Shown here piece after piece: positions 45,407-54,403 of a stretch of DNA of 64,000 bases (positions within the stretch are counted from its first letter, which is position 1; every line of letters begins with the position of its first letter). Position numbers and translations under genes: made by a program. Origin of the DNA: an uncultured Lachnospiraceae bacterium (GTDB lineage: Bacteria; Bacillota; Clostridia; Lachnospirales; Lachnospiraceae); NCBI GenBank assembly GCA_910586615.1, contig CAJUJP010000014.1, positions 1 through 64,000 on the forward strand, in the 5' to 3' direction. The notes under the pieces were generated by a model that saw nothing but the letters and a program-made list of their open reading frames with translations, did not search any database and was not told where the DNA came from.

Positions 45407-46813
45407 TTATTCTCCTACCATATCCTTAAAATCATCCAGATCACTTGCAATCTTCGCCACTGCATCCTCCACGGAAGCCGCTCCGGTTGCCACCTGGTTG
45501 AACATCTTGCCCACCGGGAAGGTAAAATAGTGCTTTGCCGCAACGGAACGCCCGCTGATGGTTGCCACAGGATACCCGTAGTAGCCGGTCGCGCTCTGCA
45601 CATATTTCAATACCTGTGCATTTACTTCATCTTCCGTCCACAGGGGACTGTTCTCCGCATCCTGGAATACGGGTGCGTAAATAGGTGCAATCTTCGCAAT
45701 ATATTCGTCATACCATTCTTTTTCAGCCACATATTTGATCACATCCGAGGCCAGATCCACATCCTTGCAGGTATTCATGATACTGAATCCCACGGGATAA
45801 CTCATGTACACATTGTTGTCGGCACCTGCCGGCGGTGCAAGAACTGCCGTATTTTCCAGAAGTTCCGCATACTGCTCATCATTTTTCATGGCATTGTACA
45901 GCGTAGGTGTGTTGAACACGATACCGGTACGTCCCGCCAGGTAAGAACTGTTGTTACCGCCTGCGTCCCAGGTAATGGCATCGGGTGGAATCACTTGCGA
46001 ATGATAAAGTTCTGCCCAGTTTGTCACACAGTTTTTGATCACGTCATTGTCCACCGTGATATTCCCCTCTGCATCCAGCAGATAACCGCCTTCGTTCCAG
46101 AAGTACTGACGCAGCGTGTTCTCGTCATCATCATCATTTTCCCCGCATCCCATGCCAAGTCCATAGAAATCATTGTCCGGATCGCTGATCGCCCTGGCCG
46201 TCTCAAAGACCTCGTCCCAGGTAGCCGGCATCCCGGTTATTCCTGCCTCCGCCAGCTTGTCCTTTCTGACAAACATCATACAGGACGAACTGTCATAAGG
46301 CACATAATAGTGGATGCCGCCGATCTGCGTTCCTTCCAGCGCGGAAGTGATATACGGACGCTCCCCGTTGATTTCCTCCACCAGCCCGGAAACATCCAGA
46401 CAGGGAATGTTGGGATAATAATTCAATACTTTGGTCGTGCTGGATGAAATGATATCCGGCACATTCTGTCCCGCCTCGATGGTAGCGTTAAGCTTGGTCA
46501 TGAAATCTGTGGCACCGATCAGTTCCACATTGACCGTCACACCCTGTTCCTCACCGAACTGCCGCAGCCTTGCCTCCATCGCCGCATTCGCATCGTCACT
46601 GAAAATCTTCTCGATCCAGACCGTGATCGTCTTGCCGGCGTGGTCTGCGGCACCGGCATTTTCCGCTGCATCTGCCGCACTGTTTTCATCCTTTGCCGGA
46701 TTCTCCTGTCCGGGTGTCTGAGCCTCCTTTGCAGGATCTTTTCCGTTTCCGCAGCCCACTGCAGATACAGTCACCGCTGCTGCCATCATAAGCGCCCATA
46801 ATTTCTTTTTCAT
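45407..46813 (-). CDS. Sugar ABC transporter substrate-binding lipoprotein
   Basis: The 468-aa protein has a lipoprotein signal (MKKKLWALMMAAAVTVSAVGC, cysteine 21) and an acidic Ala/Asp/Glu-rich linker (about 28-60). The rest is a family 1 (CUT1) extracellular binding fold: KLNATIEAGQNVPDII, YVPYDSSSCMMFVRKDKL and TWDEVFETARAI. In this operon it most likely captures sialic acid or a sialylated sugar. GGAGG precedes the ATG. It follows both permease genes, an uncommon order. Confidence 0.9.
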   Translation of the reverse strand: MKKKLWALMMAAAVTVSAVGCGNGKDPAKEAQTPGQENPAKDENSAADAAENAGAADHAGKTITVWIEKIFSDDANAAMEARLRQFGEEQGVTVNVELIGATDFMTKLNATIEAGQNVPDIISSSTTKVLNYYPNIPCLDVSGLVEEINGERPYITSALEGTQIGGIHYYVPYDSSSCMMFVRKDKLAEAGITGMPATWDEVFETARAISDPDNDFYGLGMGCGENDDDDENTLRQYFWNEGGYLLDAEGNITVDNDVIKNCVTNWAELYHSQVIPPDAITWDAGGNNSSYLAGRTGIVFNTPTLYNAMKNDEQYAELLENTAVLAPPAGADNNVYMSYPVGFSIMNTCKDVDLASDVIKYVAEKEWYDEYIAKIAPIYAPVFQDAENSPLWTEDEVNAQVLKYVQSATGYYGYPVATISGRSVAAKHYFTFPVGKMFNQVATGAASVEDAVAKIASDLDDFKDMVGE

Positions 46814-46951
46814 AAATATCGTCCTCCTTTTTATTATTATTCTGTTCTTTATTCCGTTTATTCTATCACACCCATATCTGTGATAGATATGTCCTTTCTG
46901 TCTGCTGCTTTCATGCGGGCAAATACATGTACCGGCTTCCCGTCCGTACCG

Positions 46952-47812
46952 TCAGCCTTTCACGCCGCCTGCCGTTCTGCCGCCCACCAGCGTACTTGAT
47001 GCCAGCATGTAAATAATGATAATCGGGATTCCTGCCAGCACTGCTGCCGCCATAAGCTGATTCCATGCCGGCATATCCCCGAAGATCAGTCCGGAAATGA
47101 CCACCGGGAAGGTCTGTGCGTCCACAGAAGTCAGATTGACCAGTGCATATAAATACTCTCCCCAGCACATGGCGAAGGTGAAAATCGCAGTGGAAGCGAT
47201 TCCCGGAACCGCCAGCGGAAAAACGATCCGGTACATGGTCTGCAGTCTGGTACAGCCGTCCACCTCCGCCGCCTCCTCCAATTCCCTCGAAATGTCCGCA
47301 ATGTGTGGAATCAGGATCCAGGATATATACGGCAGCGTAAAAGTGGGGTAGATCACTGCCAGTCCCCAGATACTGTTTGTCAGATGCAGCTTTGCCAGCA
47401 GCATATACAGCGGAATATACAGCACCGAGGTGGGCAGCAGATACATAAACAGTATGGCTTTGGAAAATACTTTTCTCCCCTTGAATTTCACCCGCGCCAG
47501 CGTGTAAGCCACCGGATAGGCGACCATAATGGAAAACAGGGAAACCGCCGCCGCCACGACCAGACTGTTTTTCATACTGTTTAAAAAGTTTGTCTCTCCC
47601 AGCAGATACTTGTAGGCATCCAGCGTAAACGTATGGGGGTACAGAGTGGGTGTCTTCGCATAAATCTCGTACTCTGTCTTAAACGAGGTGTTAATCATCC
47701 AATAGATCGGAAATAACGCCACAATCAGACTGATCACAATATAGATTCTTCCCGCTGCCGCCGGTATCCTGATCCTCTTTCTTCTTATTTTAATTGTATT
47801 GTTCTGTTTCAT
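46952..47812 (-). CDS. Carbohydrate ABC transporter permease (MalG type)
   Basis: The 286-aa inner membrane protein has six helices and the CUT1 EAA loop (SRELEEAAEVDGCTRLQTMYRIVFPLAVPGI). ATG 47812 (MKQNNTIK) gives the usual basic N-terminus; GGAGGG lies 11 bases upstream. It pairs with the permease at 47892-48770. No ATPase gene lies in the operon, so a shared MsmX-type ATPase elsewhere is expected. Confidence 0.92.
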   Translation of the reverse strand: MKQNNTIKIRRKRIRIPAAAGRIYIVISLIVALFPIYWMINTSFKTEYEIYAKTPTLYPHTFTLDAYKYLLGETNFLNSMKNSLVVAAAVSLFSIMVAYPVAYTLARVKFKGRKVFSKAILFMYLLPTSVLYIPLYMLLAKLHLTNSIWGLAVIYPTFTLPYISWILIPHIADISRELEEAAEVDGCTRLQTMYRIVFPLAVPGIASTAIFTFAMCWGEYLYALVNLTSVDAQTFPVVISGLIFGDMPAWNQLMAAAVLAGIPIIIIYMLASSTLVGGRTAGGVKG

Positions 47813-47891
47813 TTTCAGCTCAGCCCTCCATGATGCTGCTTCGCAAATGATTCTGCTCTGCAGCATCTCAATATCCAAAGACAGGTTTCCT

Positions 47892-48770
47892 CTATTTTTC
47901 CTCCGGAAGCATTCTTCTCGTCAGCAGCCCGATCAGTATCATCAGTACCGGCATGGCCAGAACCGCCACCGCAATACCCCTTCCCAGCATCATGCTCCGC
48001 ATGGCCGTCTTGTAGCTGTAAACATTCATGACTTCTGTGGAGCCGTTGGGACCTCCGCCGGTGAGCAGATACACCGTCTCAAACTCATTGATGGTCCAGA
48101 TGGTACTCATCAGCGCCGAAAGAATTGTTACATCCTTTACCTCCGGGAAGGTGATATACCGGAATTTCTGAAAGAGATTCGCCCCGTCAATATCCGCCGC
48201 TTCGTAGTAATCTTTGGAAATGGTCTGCAGTTTTGCCAGTATGGATACACCGAAGAAAGGTGTGCCCCTCCACACATTTGCCACCACCACGGTAAACAGC
48301 GCCAGTCCCGCCGACCCGAACCACACCAGATCCCTGTCGATCAGATGCATGGACTTTAAAAGATAATTTGCGATTCCGCCACTGGAATTGAAAATCCACC
48401 GCCAGTTATAAACCACTACGATATTGGGCAGCGTCCACGGGATCATCAATAAAGCCCGCACCATATTTCTGCCTTTAAACTCCTGATTCAGCGACAGCGC
48501 CATAAACATGCCAAACACGGTCTTAAGAGCGATGGACAAAACCGTAAACCTCACCGTATTGATGATGGAGCGTCTGTATTCCGGGTCACCGATCAGCTTT
48601 TCATAGTTTTTCAAGCCGGTAAAATGCGCCTCTCCGCCTATGGTCTTGTTGGTAAAGCTCACACAGATCCCCCAGAGCAGCGGAAACACCAGCACCGCTC
48701 CCAGAAAAATGATCAGCGGAAGGTTTACCTTATATGCAAATTTCGTATTTCTGACTTCTCTGCTTTTCAT
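47892..48770 (-). CDS. Carbohydrate ABC transporter permease (MalF type)
   Basis: The 292-aa protein has six membrane helices and the EAA loop (SKDYYEAADIDGANLFQKFRYITFPEVKDV). GGAGGATCACG stands directly before ATG 48770. With its partner it forms the channel of a CUT1 importer, inferred to be for sialic acid from the neighbours. Confidence 0.92.
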   Translation of the reverse strand: MKSREVRNTKFAYKVNLPLIIFLGAVLVFPLLWGICVSFTNKTIGGEAHFTGLKNYEKLIGDPEYRRSIINTVRFTVLSIALKTVFGMFMALSLNQEFKGRNMVRALLMIPWTLPNIVVVYNWRWIFNSSGGIANYLLKSMHLIDRDLVWFGSAGLALFTVVVANVWRGTPFFGVSILAKLQTISKDYYEAADIDGANLFQKFRYITFPEVKDVTILSALMSTIWTINEFETVYLLTGGGPNGSTEVMNVYSYKTAMRSMMLGRGIAVAVLAMPVLMILIGLLTRRMLPEEK

Positions 48771-48829
48771 CGTGATCCTCCATTCCTTCCAGGCCCGCGC
48801 CTGCACGCGGATTGTGAAAATTTCAAACC

Positions 48830-49525
48830 TTAATCTCTACTCTCCATGGCCTCCACAAAAGCTTTCGTAATAAGCTGCGGCCGGGTGATGATGGACCCCA
48901 CTACCACACAGAAGGCTCCCAGTTCGATCACTCTTTTGGCTTTCTCTGGCGTATTGATATTTCCTTCAGCGATCACCGGATGCTTGACTCTTTCCAGAAT
49001 GGTGCGAAGAATCCTGAAATCATCCCGGTCTATGTGGTCGTTTCTGCTCTGTGCCGTATACCCCACCATCGTAGTTCCGATAAAATCAAATCCGAGTTCA
49101 TCCGCCCTGACAGCCTCCTCCACGGTGGAACAATCCGCCATCAATAAAAGATCGGGATATTTTTCTCTGATCTGATCGTAAAACTCCTTCAGCGTCACAC
49201 CATCGGGTCTGAGGTCGTCAGTGGCCTCCACAGCTATGATATCCGGCTTCACCTGGATCAATTCTTCCACCTCACGCATGGTCGGCGTAATATACACATC
49301 GCTGTCCGGATAATCTCTCTTTACGATTCCTATGATTGGCAGATCCACCGCCGCCCTGATCGCTTCAATATCCTTCTTCGTGTTTGCCCTGATTCCGCCG
49401 GCACCGCCCACTTTTGCCGCCAGCGCCATCCTTCCCATAATGTATGACGAATACAGTGGTTCATCCGGCAGCGCCTGACAGGACACGATCAGTTTTCCTT
49501 TCAGATTAGTGACTCTTTCATTCAT
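48830..49525 (-). CDS. nanE: Putative N-acetylmannosamine-6-phosphate 2-epimerase
   Basis: The 231-aa TIM-barrel protein fits NanE: LIVSCQALPDEPLYSS, MALAAKVGGAGGIRANT, LPIIGIVKRDY, DIIAVEATDDLRPDG, LLMADCSTVEEAVRADELGFDFIGTTMVGYT and VIAEGNINTPEKAKRVIELGAFCVVVGSIITRP. The reaction converts ManNAc-6-P to GlcNAc-6-P. It is the first gene of the operon, with AAGGGGG upstream. nagA and nagB, needed to finish the pathway, are not in this window. Confidence 0.94.
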   Translation of the reverse strand: MNERVTNLKGKLIVSCQALPDEPLYSSYIMGRMALAAKVGGAGGIRANTKKDIEAIRAAVDLPIIGIVKRDYPDSDVYITPTMREVEELIQVKPDIIAVEATDDLRPDGVTLKEFYDQIREKYPDLLLMADCSTVEEAVRADELGFDFIGTTMVGYTAQSRNDHIDRDDFRILRTILERVKHPVIAEGNINTPEKAKRVIELGAFCVVVGSIITRPQLITKAFVEAMESRD

Positions 49526-49549
49526 GTTTTTTTACCCCCTTACAAGCAC

Positions 49550-49603
49550 ATCCTATCACGTTGTAAAAATATTTCAATAGCTACTGTTACTTTAGAAATT
49601 TCT
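49550..49603 (-). promoter_or_regulatory. nan operon promoter with candidate RpiR operator
   Basis: Minus strand: TTGAAA (49572-49577), 16 bases, TAGGAT (49550-49555). The perfect palindrome AGAAATTTCT (49594-49603), with flanking GAAA/TTTC, lies 16 bases upstream of the -35. It is a candidate site for the RpiR regulator. 49604-49869 shows only TGTCATGACA (49706-49715) as a further palindrome. Confidence 0.5.
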
Positions 49604-49869
49604 TTCATTTTTACTGTCAGAATGCTCCAATGCGCGTGTCAGTATTTGTCATATTTCCACAAAATATCTCCTCTTACTTTCATGAAATCTTTCATCCCGT
49701 GTTCATGTCATGACAGATCCGTGAAAACATGCAGACTGAGCCGGTAGGAGATCTGCTCTGTACTTCGTTTCATCGTTGCAGCCCAAGTGCCGACTGCTGC
49801 CTGGCCCTTCCGCATCGAATACGGTTTTGGAATGGATTGATGCCACGCAATACGCGTCCGCATAACGGG

Positions 49870-49898
49870 TTGTCATTTCACACATGATATGCTAACAT
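49870..49898 (+). promoter_or_regulatory. Promoter of the CotH-VTC-DUF4956 operon
   Basis: TTGTCA (49870-49875), 17 bases, TAACAT (49893-49898), about 105 bases before the first ATG. Confidence 0.5.
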
Positions 49899-50002
49899 TA
49901 ATATTTAATCAGCAGCATCGAAACTGACTGTCTTGCTGATGTCTTCAACCGGCATTTTCCGCAGGCCGGCACTGAAAACAGGAAATGATCCGGAGAACTT
50001 TG

Positions 50003-52390
50003 ATGAAAAAAGAACTTTTGAAAAGAATGCTCCCGCTTTTAGGGCTTTTGGCACTGGCTGCCATGATCCTGGGCCTGCACCCTGAGGCGCCCTGCGTTGT
50101 GATCAACGAAGTCTGCAGCAACAATTTTGCAGCCGGATGCGACGAAAACGGCGAGTACTCTGATTGTATAGAATTGTATAATCCGGGAAAAAACACCTTT
50201 TCCCTCGACGGCTGTTTCCTTACGGATGACGATAAGGAACCGGAGAAGTATGCCCTGGACGGCATGGAGGTTCCCGCAAAAGGATACACTCTGATCTGGC
50301 TGAACAAAGAGTCACCTCTTCGAATTTCCAAAGACGGCGAAAAACTTTTTCTGATCGACTCTGCAAAAGGCAGTTATCTTGATCAGGTGATCGTTCCTGC
50401 CCTTTCCTATGACACCAGCTACGGCAGGATCAAGGACGCAAAGTCCAAATGGTCCGTGATGAGCGCTTCGCTGGGAAGTTCCAATCAGAATGCCCGGCTT
50501 CTTCCCGCTGTTTCTCTGGACAAACCGGTCTTTGAAACTACCAGCGGCTTCTATGCGGAAGCTTTTGACCTGCATTTGTATTCTCCTGCCGGTGAAAAGA
50601 TATACTATACCTTAGACGGCAGCGAGCCGGATGCCGGTTCACTGGTTTACAAAAACCCCATACGCATCGAAGATATCAGCCGGACGGACAACCTGTATGC
50701 CGCCCGGACCGATCTGGCACCGACAAAGGATTACACCCCTGATTTCCCTATAGACAAGGCCGTAGTTGTCCGAGCCGTCTGCTACAATCCCTCTGCCAAC
50801 CGGATCAGTGAAACCGTCACAGAAACCTTCTTTGTCGGCTATGATGCAAAATCAGAATATACTGGTATGCCTGTCATTTCATTGACCGCAGATCCTGAGG
50901 ATCTGTTTGACGTACAGACCGGCATCTATGCCAACGGGGCAAAATACGAAGAATATCTGTCAGACGGCGGTATGAAAGACGGCCAAATTCTCGACGAATA
51001 CACCGATGAAAACGGAGAAATCCACTACCGCTATATGGCCTCCAACGCTTTTAACCGCGGAAAAGAATGGGAACGGAAGGCAACGCTGTCCTATTTCGAT
51101 GAAAACCATTCGCATCTTTTCACACAGAATATGGGGATCCGGATCGCCGGCAACTCCACCCGGAGCTCTGCGCAGAAATCTTTCAATGTTTTTGCACGGG
51201 ATATCTATGATGACAGCGAAACCGTTCCCTACGACTTTTTCGGGACGGACATAGACTGCTCTACCATAAAACTGCGAAACGGCGGCGGCAACGGGGACGG
51301 CGTTAAGTTTCTGGACGCCTTTCTGGAAACAGCCGTCTCCGGGCGCAGCGTCAGCACACAGGGCACAAGCCCCTGTGTAGTCTTTCTGAACGGAGAGTAC
51401 TGGGGCATATATAACGTCCGGGAAAGATACAACGCCGAATATCCCGCCCTTCATTACGGCCTGGACCCCGACAGCATTATGCTGGTCAAATCCGGCAATG
51501 CTGTCACTTCCTCTGCCGAAACGATGGAAGCCTACAAGTACATGCAGGACGTGATAACACAGTGCGATCTTGTTTACGATGATACCTACGCTCTTGCCTG
51601 TGATCTTGTAGATATCCAGAGTCTGATCGACTACTGCTGTATTAATCTTTATCTGGATAATCGGGATGTAGGGCTTGGCTACAACACTGCTCTATGGCGA
51701 ACCACCCAGGAAGATACTCCCTACGGCGATGGTAGATGGCGTTATATGCTCTTTGATCTGGATGAATGCATCTTTCCAGACAGCAATATCACTGAAGGGC
51801 GGGAAAACTGGATGGCACAACATCCTCTTCTGACAGATCCGGTAGTCCTCAGCCTGCTGGACAACGAATCCTTCCGGCGGCAGTTCTGCATTACCTTTAT
51901 GGATCTTGCCAACACTGTTTTTTCCTACGAAAGAATTCATCCCATGCTGACCCGGTGGAGTGACTTTTATGAGACTCAGATCATAAAAGACCATCACCGT
52001 TTTTATGATGCTTCCTATCATACAGAAAGCTACCGCAATGATGTGGGGCAGATCGATTCCTTTTTTCAGGAGCGTGCTTCCTTCGCACTGGAAAGTCTTG
52101 CAAGGACATTTCAGCTTCAGGGGACATTGAACCGCATCAGCATAAGCACAAACAATCCCGAAGGCGGCCGGATCACCGTGAATACTGCCGAACTGGAAGA
52201 CTGCAGCGCATGGGAAGGATATTACTACAGCGATTTTCCCGTCACCCTATACGCAACGCCCAATGACGGCTGGCACTTTACCGGCTGGTCACGGTCGGAC
52301 GGCTCTTCCACTTCCGGAACGGAACTGAGCGTTTCTCTCGCTGAGGGGGACGTATCTCTGCAGGCTGTATTTGAAAAGGACGATAGCTGA
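50003..52390 (+). CDS. CotH kinase family protein with LTD and InlB-like domains
   Basis: The 795-aa protein has an N-terminal membrane/signal helix (about 8-26), a lamin-tail domain (about 30-145, VINEVCSNNFA), a chitobiase C-terminal-like Fn3 domain (about 160-270, IYYTLDGSEPD), and the CotH kinase-like domain (about 285-660) with RIAGNSTRSSAQKSF, VFLNGEYWGIYNVRERY and YMLFDLDECIF. A final divergent InlB B-repeat (about 710-790) has WHFTGWSRSDG. CotH proteins are atypical secreted kinases known from spore coats. CGGAGA lies 7 bases before ATG 50003. It leads an operon with a polyphosphate polymerase-like gene. Confidence 0.9.
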   Translation: MKKELLKRMLPLLGLLALAAMILGLHPEAPCVVINEVCSNNFAAGCDENGEYSDCIELYNPGKNTFSLDGCFLTDDDKEPEKYALDGMEVPAKGYTLIWLNKESPLRISKDGEKLFLIDSAKGSYLDQVIVPALSYDTSYGRIKDAKSKWSVMSASLGSSNQNARLLPAVSLDKPVFETTSGFYAEAFDLHLYSPAGEKIYYTLDGSEPDAGSLVYKNPIRIEDISRTDNLYAARTDLAPTKDYTPDFPIDKAVVVRAVCYNPSANRISETVTETFFVGYDAKSEYTGMPVISLTADPEDLFDVQTGIYANGAKYEEYLSDGGMKDGQILDEYTDENGEIHYRYMASNAFNRGKEWERKATLSYFDENHSHLFTQNMGIRIAGNSTRSSAQKSFNVFARDIYDDSETVPYDFFGTDIDCSTIKLRNGGGNGDGVKFLDAFLETAVSGRSVSTQGTSPCVVFLNGEYWGIYNVRERYNAEYPALHYGLDPDSIMLVKSGNAVTSSAETMEAYKYMQDVITQCDLVYDDTYALACDLVDIQSLIDYCCINLYLDNRDVGLGYNTALWRTTQEDTPYGDGRWRYMLFDLDECIFPDSNITEGRENWMAQHPLLTDPVVLSLLDNESFRRQFCITFMDLANTVFSYERIHPMLTRWSDFYETQIIKDHHRFYDASYHTESYRNDVGQIDSFFQERASFALESLARTFQLQGTLNRISISTNNPEGGRITVNTAELEDCSAWEGYYYSDFPVTLYATPNDGWHFTGWSRSDGSSTSGTELSVSLAEGDVSLQAVFEKDDS

Positions 52391-52497
52391 TAACTATCAG
52401 AAGAAAAAAGAATCAGGCAGTGCAGCAGAACGTTACATTCCCTGCCCGCTGTAAGGAATATTTACCACAAATATATTATAAAGAAACGGAGAAACCA

Positions 52498-53187
52498 ATG
52501 AATGCGAATATGTTTCGGGCAGAAGATAAATACTGCTGTGCGCCCGGAGAAATGTATGAACTGCAAGAGCGGCTGAATACCATACTTCGAACGGACAGCA
52601 ACGAAAACGACGCCGAGGGCTACCGGGTTGTCAGTCTCTACTTTGACGATCTCGTGGATACCTGCCTGCGCGACACACAGGAAGGCAGCTACCACCGCCG
52701 CAAGTACCGGATCCGCATTTACAACGATTCCCTCGCCGCCATCAAGCTTGAAGTCAAGGAAAAAAGAGGAAACCGGATCCGTAAACTGTCCCGCGGCATT
52801 ACGCCGGAAGAACTGCACAGCCTGATGAACGGTCAGTGTATCCGGTCTTCCTTTTCCCCGGAAGATCCTGGCTTTTTGTTCAATCTGGCAATACAGACAA
52901 AACTCCTTCGCCCCAGGGTAATCGTCACCTACGAGCGAAAAGCCTTCATCTATACTCCCGGCAATGTGCGCATCACCTTTGACCGGAATGTGAGGGCAAG
53001 CCGGCAGATCGAGGCTTTCGGCACACCGGACATCCTCTACGACCATCTGCGTGAACAGGATGCCGTTCTTGAAATAAAATACGATGAATTGATCCCCGGA
53101 TTCATTCTACAATTATTGGAACTTAATTTCCCGCTGCAGTCAGCCTATTCCAAGTACCAGCTCTGCCGGGAACGTTACCAGAATTAA
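52498..53187 (+). CDS. VTC-type polyphosphate polymerase domain protein
   Basis: The 229-aa protein is a triphosphate tunnel metalloenzyme of the VTC family. It shows E9-D-K-Y, YRVVSLYFDD, RRKYRIRIYN, IKLEVKEK, PRVIVTYERKAFIY, VRITFDRNVRAS and a closing AVLEIKYDELIP, supplying the Arg/Lys/Glu lining of the tunnel. Yeast Vtc4 makes polyphosphate from ATP; bacterial homologues are presumed to do so. It is cytoplasmic, with the DUF4956 membrane protein directly downstream as a likely partner. ATG 52498 follows CGGAGA. Confidence 0.9.
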   Translation: MNANMFRAEDKYCCAPGEMYELQERLNTILRTDSNENDAEGYRVVSLYFDDLVDTCLRDTQEGSYHRRKYRIRIYNDSLAAIKLEVKEKRGNRIRKLSRGITPEELHSLMNGQCIRSSFSPEDPGFLFNLAIQTKLLRPRVIVTYERKAFIYTPGNVRITFDRNVRASRQIEAFGTPDILYDHLREQDAVLEIKYDELIPGFILQLLELNFPLQSAYSKYQLCRERYQN

Positions 53188-53239
53188 TCACAAATTAAAA
53201 TATGCAGTGAAAACTGCTAAAAAATGGGAGGACAAAAGA

Positions 53240-53920
53240 ATGTCAGTAAAAGATGTTATCAAAAACAGTGTCTACGAATCGCTGGGAGGCGGAACCACCA
53301 TGTCAGCCCAGACAGTTATCCTGATCCTTGTGATCGCCTGTCTGGTAGGTGTCTATATCTTTTTCGTGTATAAGCTTTCCAGCAAAACTGCCTTTTATTC
53401 AAAAGATCTGAATATCACCATGGCCGGAATGCCCGTTATCGTGGCCGCCATCATGATCGCAATGCAGTCTAATCTGCTTGTTTCCCTTGGTATGGTTGGT
53501 GCGCTCTCCATCGTCAGATTCCGAAACGCTTTGAAAAATCCCCTGGATCTGCTTTACCTGTTCTGGGCGATCAGCGCCGGAATCATCGTCGGTGTCGGAC
53601 TCTATGTCCTCGCCCTTGTCCTGTCCTTTATCATGACGGTTCTTTTGTTCCTGATTGATAAGATTCCCGGTGCAAAAGCACCTGATCTGCTGATGCTGCG
53701 CGGCATACACGAGAAGATCAACTACGATTCTCTTTATGATGCCATCGGCGGACACTGCAAATACTATAAAGAAAAAGCCCGCTCCACCAAAAACAGTGAG
53801 ACCGAGCTGATCATCGAGATCCGCACAAAGGAAAAAGACCTGCTTCTGCAAGAGTTGAATGATACAGGATTTTTCACACAGATCAACTGTATTTCACATG
53901 ACGGAGAGTTTCGGATTTAA
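53240..53920 (+). CDS. DUF4956 family membrane protein
   Basis: The 226-aa protein has about four membrane helices (TVILILVIACLVGVYIFFVY, MPVIVAAIMIAMQSNLLVSL and two more to about residue 145) with the conserved ALSIVRFRNALKNPLDLLYLFWAISAGI block, and a soluble C-terminal domain. GGGAGGA lies 7 bases before ATG 53240. DUF4956 genes are often found beside VTC genes, which suggests a membrane channel or anchor for polymer export; this is inference. Confidence 0.9.
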   Translation: MSVKDVIKNSVYESLGGGTTMSAQTVILILVIACLVGVYIFFVYKLSSKTAFYSKDLNITMAGMPVIVAAIMIAMQSNLLVSLGMVGALSIVRFRNALKNPLDLLYLFWAISAGIIVGVGLYVLALVLSFIMTVLLFLIDKIPGAKAPDLLMLRGIHEKINYDSLYDAIGGHCKYYKEKARSTKNSETELIIEIRTKEKDLLLQELNDTGFFTQINCISHDGEFRI

Positions 53921-53988
53921 TTTATAATTATCGTTATTGCAAACATTTTTATGTCGACGAATCAAATGTATTCTGATATTCTACTTAC

Positions 53989-54020
53989 AGGTGCTGCCCT
54001 AAACGGTAAGCGGTTCACCT
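53989..54020. repeat. Left inverted repeat of the small toxin-like locus
   Basis: AGGTGCTG at one end and CGGTTCACCT at the other match the reverse complement of 54267-54297, with a variable centre. Each arm can also fold on itself. Confidence 0.65.
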
Positions 54021-54071
54021 TTTGCCAAATGTTCACATTTGAGAACTTCCTGTATTCGGAGGTGGTACATA

Positions 54072-54263
54072 ATGGAAAATATGCGAAAGGTACAAGATAC
54101 GATGTTCGAAATAGTCCTTGGAATTGTCGGTATTATAGTGACAATCATCAGCATTGTTGTCACTATAATCAGCATTCGACAATCCTGCGGAAAACAAAGA
54201 CATCAAAAAAAGCAACCGCACGAGCCAAAAGTGATGGTTGCTTTTCTGATTAACAACTATTAA
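54072..54263 (+). CDS. Small hydrophobic type I toxin-like peptide (holin-like)
   Basis: The 63-aa peptide has one membrane helix rich in I and V (MFEIVLGIVGIIVTIISIVVTIISI, about 11-35) and a basic Gln/His/Lys tail. The ribosome binding site GGAGGTGG stands 6 bases before ATG 54072. The helix is partly coded by a perfect 13-bp palindrome (54132-54169), and the end by a hairpin with T-runs on both strands (54208-54245). These features, plus flanking inverted repeats, match small 'putative holin-like toxin' genes paired with an antisense RNA. I cannot prove the RNA. Confidence 0.6.
   Translation: MENMRKVQDTMFEIVLGIVGIIVTIISIVVTIISIRQSCGKQRHQKKQPHEPKVMVAFLINNY
54132..54169. promoter_or_regulatory. 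Perfect palindrome inside the toxin-like ORF
   Basis: ATTATAGTGACAA and TTGTCACTATAAT flank 12 bases. The same arms create a TATAAT on each strand, so it may work both as mRNA structure and as an antisense promoter region. Confidence 0.5.
54208..54245. terminator. Two-way terminator hairpin
   Basis: AAAAGCAACC and GGTTGCTTTT pair perfectly. On the minus strand the stem is followed by seven T residues, on the plus strand by four. Confidence 0.55.
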
Positions 54264-54266
54264 TTG

Positions 54267-54300
54267 AGGTGAACCGTTTGCTTTACGGTCAGCACCTTTT
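54267..54300 (+). terminator. Right inverted repeat / terminator of the toxin-like locus
   Basis: AGGTGAACCGT and ACGGTCAGCACCT pair, followed by TTTT. It is also the mirror image of 53989-54020. Confidence 0.6.
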
Positions 54301-54403
54301 ATGACTCTATTATACCATTCATTCTCATAATGTCAACTGATATTCGTTTGGATTTTTCCTGAAAATCAGCACAAATCTTATCCCGGCGGTTTATCTCCCC
54401 GCC

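Noticed and set aside
49703..49885. 60-residue minus-strand frame between the nan and CotH operons
   Set aside because: No ribosome binding site and it overlaps the promoter of the CotH operon on the other strand.
53951..54253. 100-residue frame overlapping the toxin-like peptide
   Set aside because: It runs through both inverted repeats and the palindrome in a different frame; the 63-residue frame has the GGAGGTGG site.
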